Position numbers and translations under genes: made by a program | The notes under the pieces: generated by a model | What the model was told of the DNA's origin: nothing | Seen by the model: only the letters and a program-made list of their open reading frames with translations | The model's database searches: none | Assembly (NCBI GenBank): GCA_031261365.1 | Contig: JAISJY010000012.1 | Location: 1 to 8,930 of the forward strand | Length of the DNA stretch: 8,930 nt | DNA from: Caryophanales bacterium | GTDB taxonomy: Bacteria > Bacillota_I > Bacilli_A > RFN20 > JAISJY01 | Direction of reading: 5' to 3' | Part shown: in pieces, positions 6,828 to 8,930 of the stretch | How the letters are laid out: every line of letters starts with the position of its first letter | How positions within the stretch are numbered: position 1 is the first letter of the stretch

Positions 6828-8193
6828 AGTTATTTTAAAAGTAGATAATTTAAAACAATATTTTAAGACTGGAGTTGGCAAAAATAAGTTTGTTAATAGA
6901 GCAGTGGATGGTATTTCTTTTGAAGTTAAACGGGGTGAAGTTTTTTCTTTGGTTGGAGAGAGTGGTTGTGGTAAAACAACAACAGGTAGAACAATTATTA
7001 GACTTTATAAGCCAACGGATGGGGAAGTCTTTTTGTTAGGTAAAAGAGTTTGTGCTGGTCTTGAAGGTTATCAAAAAAGAATTGTTGAATTAAGAAAATC
7101 TATTAATAAAGATAAAAAGTTAGAACAGAATGAAGAAATAACTAATAGAATTCAATTTAGTTTAAGTGAGATAGAAAGATTAAAGAAAGAAATAATTCAA
7201 GCTAAAAAAGATCAAAAAGACCTTTATAAACCAGAAAAAAAAGATTATATAGATTTAAAGTATAAGAATACTCTTTTAATTCAAGAAATAAATGCTTTAA
7301 TAGATGAAGAAAACAAGAAGTTTTTAGATTTTAAAGCTCATGTTTTTGATGAAGTAGATAGTTTGCCAAGTGATACTGCACCCTCTGTTAGAGAACAACT
7401 TCATAAGAGTGTTTTAAAGACTTATATTGCTAGAAGAACAGAAAAGAATAATATTATTGCTAAATATAAAGATGAAATTGATATTTTAAGTAATGAAATA
7501 TATTTTTTCAACAGACCTTTAACTAATAAAATGCAAATGATATTTCAAGACCCGATAGATTCTTTAGATCCAAGAATGACAGTTAAAGATATTATTGCTG
7601 AGGGCTTATATATCAATGGTATTACAAATAAGAAAATAGTTTTAGAAAGAGTTTATAATGTTTTAAAATTAGTTGGTTTATTACCTGAACATGCTGACCA
7701 TTATCCTCATGAATTTAGTGGTGGTCAAAGACAAAGAGTAGGTATAGCTAGAGCTATTATTAATGACCCTGAACTTATTATTGCTGATGAGCCTATTAGT
7801 GCTTTGGATGTTTCCATTCAAGCTCAAGTTATTAATCTTTTGAATGAATTAAGACAAAAATTAGGTTTAACTGTTTTGTTTATTGCTCATGATTTGAGTG
7901 TTGTTAAGTTTTTAAGTGATAAGATAGCTGTTATGTATTATGGTCATATTGTTGAGATGGGAAGTAAAGATAAAATATTTAATCATCCTTTACATCCTTA
8001 CACTTTATCATTAATTTCTGCTATTCCAATGCCGGACCCTGAATATGAGAAATATCGGGGGGACCCAATTAGATATAATCCTCAAATGCACGATTATTCA
8101 ATTAATAAACCCTCTTTGAGAGAAATAGAAGAAGGACATTTTATTTATGCTAATGATGAGGAGTTTGCTAATTATCAAAAATTAATAAAGTAA
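6820..8193 (+). CDS. oppF: Oligopeptide ABC transporter ATP-binding protein OppF (AmiF type) with helical insertion
   Basis: Partner ATPase of OppD, 457 residues against about 310 for streptococcal AmiF. Motifs: Walker A GESGCGKT (46-53), Q-loop MIFQDP (240-245), signature FSGGQRQR (299-306), Walker B LIIADEP (319-325), D-loop SALD (327-330) and H-loop H357. The C-terminal HPYTLSLISAIPMPDPE and the later HDYSINKPSLREIEEGHF are characteristic of the AmiF group. The added segment, about residues 78-236, falls between the strand after Walker A (GEVFLLGKRV) and the Q-loop, which is a different site from the insertion in OppD. It is Lys/Glu/Ile-rich and looks mainly helical, with a short break near the Pro-containing residues 180-190. 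The ATG overlaps the oppD stop by 8 bases (ATGAGTGA), with AGAGGT (6807-6812) 7 bases upstream as ribosome binding site. Confidence 0.95.
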   Translation: MSEVILKVDNLKQYFKTGVGKNKFVNRAVDGISFEVKRGEVFSLVGESGCGKTTTGRTIIRLYKPTDGEVFLLGKRVCAGLEGYQKRIVELRKSINKDKKLEQNEEITNRIQFSLSEIERLKKEIIQAKKDQKDLYKPEKKDYIDLKYKNTLLIQEINALIDEENKKFLDFKAHVFDEVDSLPSDTAPSVREQLHKSVLKTYIARRTEKNNIIAKYKDEIDILSNEIYFFNRPLTNKMQMIFQDPIDSLDPRMTVKDIIAEGLYINGITNKKIVLERVYNVLKLVGLLPEHADHYPHEFSGGQRQRVGIARAIINDPELIIADEPISALDVSIQAQVINLLNELRQKLGLTVLFIAHDLSVVKFLSDKIAVMYYGHIVEMGSKDKIFNHPLHPYTLSLISAIPMPDPEYEKYRGDPIRYNPQMHDYSINKPSLREIEEGHFIYANDEEFANYQKLIK

Positions 8194-8564
8194 TGAAAAC
8201 TTTTATTAAATACTTATTTTGTGTTTTATTCTTATTGTTTTTTTCTTTACTTTTATGGTTATTTGTTTATGAAAGAGAATTAGATTATCTTACTATCAGT
8301 GATTCTTTATTTGTTCCAAGTGTTATTGTTTTTTTTATGGGATTGGTTTTAACAACTGGTTCTTTGCGAATTACTTTAGCTTTTAGATATACCTTTTTAG
8401 TTTTTTTCAATAGAAAGAATACTAAAGAAAAATATCAAACTTTTAAAGATTATTATGATGATAAAAAGAATAATGATTATAAGAAAACAATTTTTATGAT
8501 TTATACTTCTTTAGTTTTTTTACTTGTTGCTTTAATTTTTGCTATTTTAGCTATGACTTATTAA
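8193..8564 (+). CDS. Small three-helix membrane protein, possibly DUF3899-like, coupled to oppF
   Basis: A 123-residue protein of unknown function. It has likely membrane helices at about 6-26, 38-57 and 99-121. Between helices 2 and 3 is a polar, basic and tyrosine-rich segment (73-98, with KYQTFKDYYDDKK). There is no signal-peptidase or lipobox site. The spacing of helices, the 'SDSLF' start of helix 2 and the aromatic loop resemble the small Bacillota DUF3899 family. I judge this from memory and hold it loosely. Its ATG shares one base with the oppF stop (TAATG), so it is very probably translated by coupling to oppF and belongs to the operon. That position makes an accessory role at the transporter possible but does not show it. 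Its 3' end overlaps the convergent gene by 18 bases. Confidence 0.8.
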   Translation: MKTFIKYLFCVLFLLFFSLLLWLFVYERELDYLTISDSLFVPSVIVFFMGLVLTTGSLRITLAFRYTFLVFFNRKNTKEKYQTFKDYYDDKKNNDYKKTIFMIYTSLVFLLVALIFAILAMTY

Positions 8565-8921
8565 TTTTTTTATTAAGTTAACGCCTTCTTTATAATAAAC
8601 ATTGGGATAATATTTTTCAGAATATAAGAAATAAGCTTTTTTATCGTCTTGGGCTAAACCAACATTTATTTGAGTATAATAATGTCTTTGCATATCATAA
8701 GAAACTATTTCAGCTAATTCTTTTAAGATATTATCATTAATATTATTTATAGTTTTAAAAGCGACAATAACATATTTATGGGGATTTTCTTTTTTGGAAA
8801 ATGATGTTTCTAATTTGTTTATTTCTTCACTTATTTTTTCATCATAGAAATCTAAATTACTTTTTTTAATTAGAATAACAATGTTTAATTTATAGATGGA
8901 ACGGACTTTAATATCTTTCAT
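8547..8921 (-). CDS. Hypothetical protein, soluble alpha/beta type; N-terminus may extend past the window edge
   Basis: I do not recognise this protein. From the ATG at 8921 it has 124 residues. No membrane helix or signal peptide is seen. By eye it alternates strand and helix: strand near 11-18 (KLNIVILI), helix 24-42, strand 49-55 (KYVIVAF), helix 62-78, then a tyrosine-rich stretch with INVGLAQDDKKAYFLYSEKY and a final helix ending LIKKLISHS. The ATG has no Shine-Dalgarno sequence in the 9 bases left in the window (AATCAAAAA). Those bases keep the frame open, so the true start may lie outside and this could be the C-terminal part of a longer protein. It is convergent with the opp operon and its stop lies inside the last codons of the small membrane gene. 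Codon choice matches its neighbours, which supports a real gene. It is probably unrelated to peptide uptake. Confidence 0.65.
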   Translation of the reverse strand: MKDIKVRSIYKLNIVILIKKSNLDFYDEKISEEINKLETSFSKKENPHKYVIVAFKTINNINDNILKELAEIVSYDMQRHYYTQINVGLAQDDKKAYFLYSEKYYPNVYYKEGVNLIKKLISHS

Positions 8922-8930
8922 TTTTTGATT

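Noticed and set aside
6825..6848. Possible Mycoplasma code 4 reading of the oppD TGA as Trp
   Set aside because: All other tryptophans in the window are TGG, and stopping at TGA gives the standard overlap with oppF. Code 4 cannot be strictly excluded because read-through would add only seven residues.
8561..8576. TTAAT/ATTAA inverted repeat around a T run at the convergent gene ends
   Set aside because: A 5-bp AT-only stem is too weak to call a terminator, and such patterns arise by chance in this AT-rich DNA.

Overview
The window carries most of an oligopeptide ABC importer locus, read left to right. The genes are a solute-binding protein (oppA, 5' end outside the window), two permeases (oppB, oppC), two ATPases (oppD, oppF) and a small membrane protein of unknown function. 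A minus-strand hypothetical gene converges on this block at the right edge. The DNA is AT-rich, AAA/GAA/TTA/GTT codons dominate, and gene packing is tight. All tryptophans are TGG and oppD ends in TGA, so the standard bacterial code fits better than the Mycoplasma code. The C-terminal signatures of the two ATPases are those of the Gram-positive Ami/Opp subgroup. Taken together this suggests a low-GC member of the Bacillota (class Bacilli), perhaps a wall-less or host-associated lineage near Acholeplasma, RF39 or Erysipelotrichales. That placement is inference.

Layout: bases 1-2044 hold oppA without its N-terminus. Bases 2045-2168 are the only real intergenic gap and hold a hairpin terminator (2069-2109), a good sigma-A-like promoter (2114-2142) and the oppB ribosome binding site. 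From 2169 to 8564, five genes form one unbroken unit, and each overlaps the next: 8 nt (oppB/oppC), 1 nt (oppC/oppD), 8 nt (oppD/oppF), 1 nt (oppF/small membrane gene). From 8547 to the right edge, a minus-strand gene overlaps the end of the operon tail to tail by 18 nt.

Working model: the binding protein captures peptides outside the cell and passes them to the OppB/OppC pore, and the OppD/OppF ATPase pair powers import. The terminator-promoter pair lets the binding protein be made separately from, and probably in excess of, the membrane complex. The unusual feature is size. All four core subunits are longer than the textbook family: OppC has about 350 extra extracytoplasmic residues, OppB a longer first outer loop, and OppD and OppF each have a Lys/Glu-rich helical insertion of roughly 140 residues placed at two different points of the nucleotide-binding fold. 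I see no RNA gene, CRISPR array, insertion sequence or phage feature.
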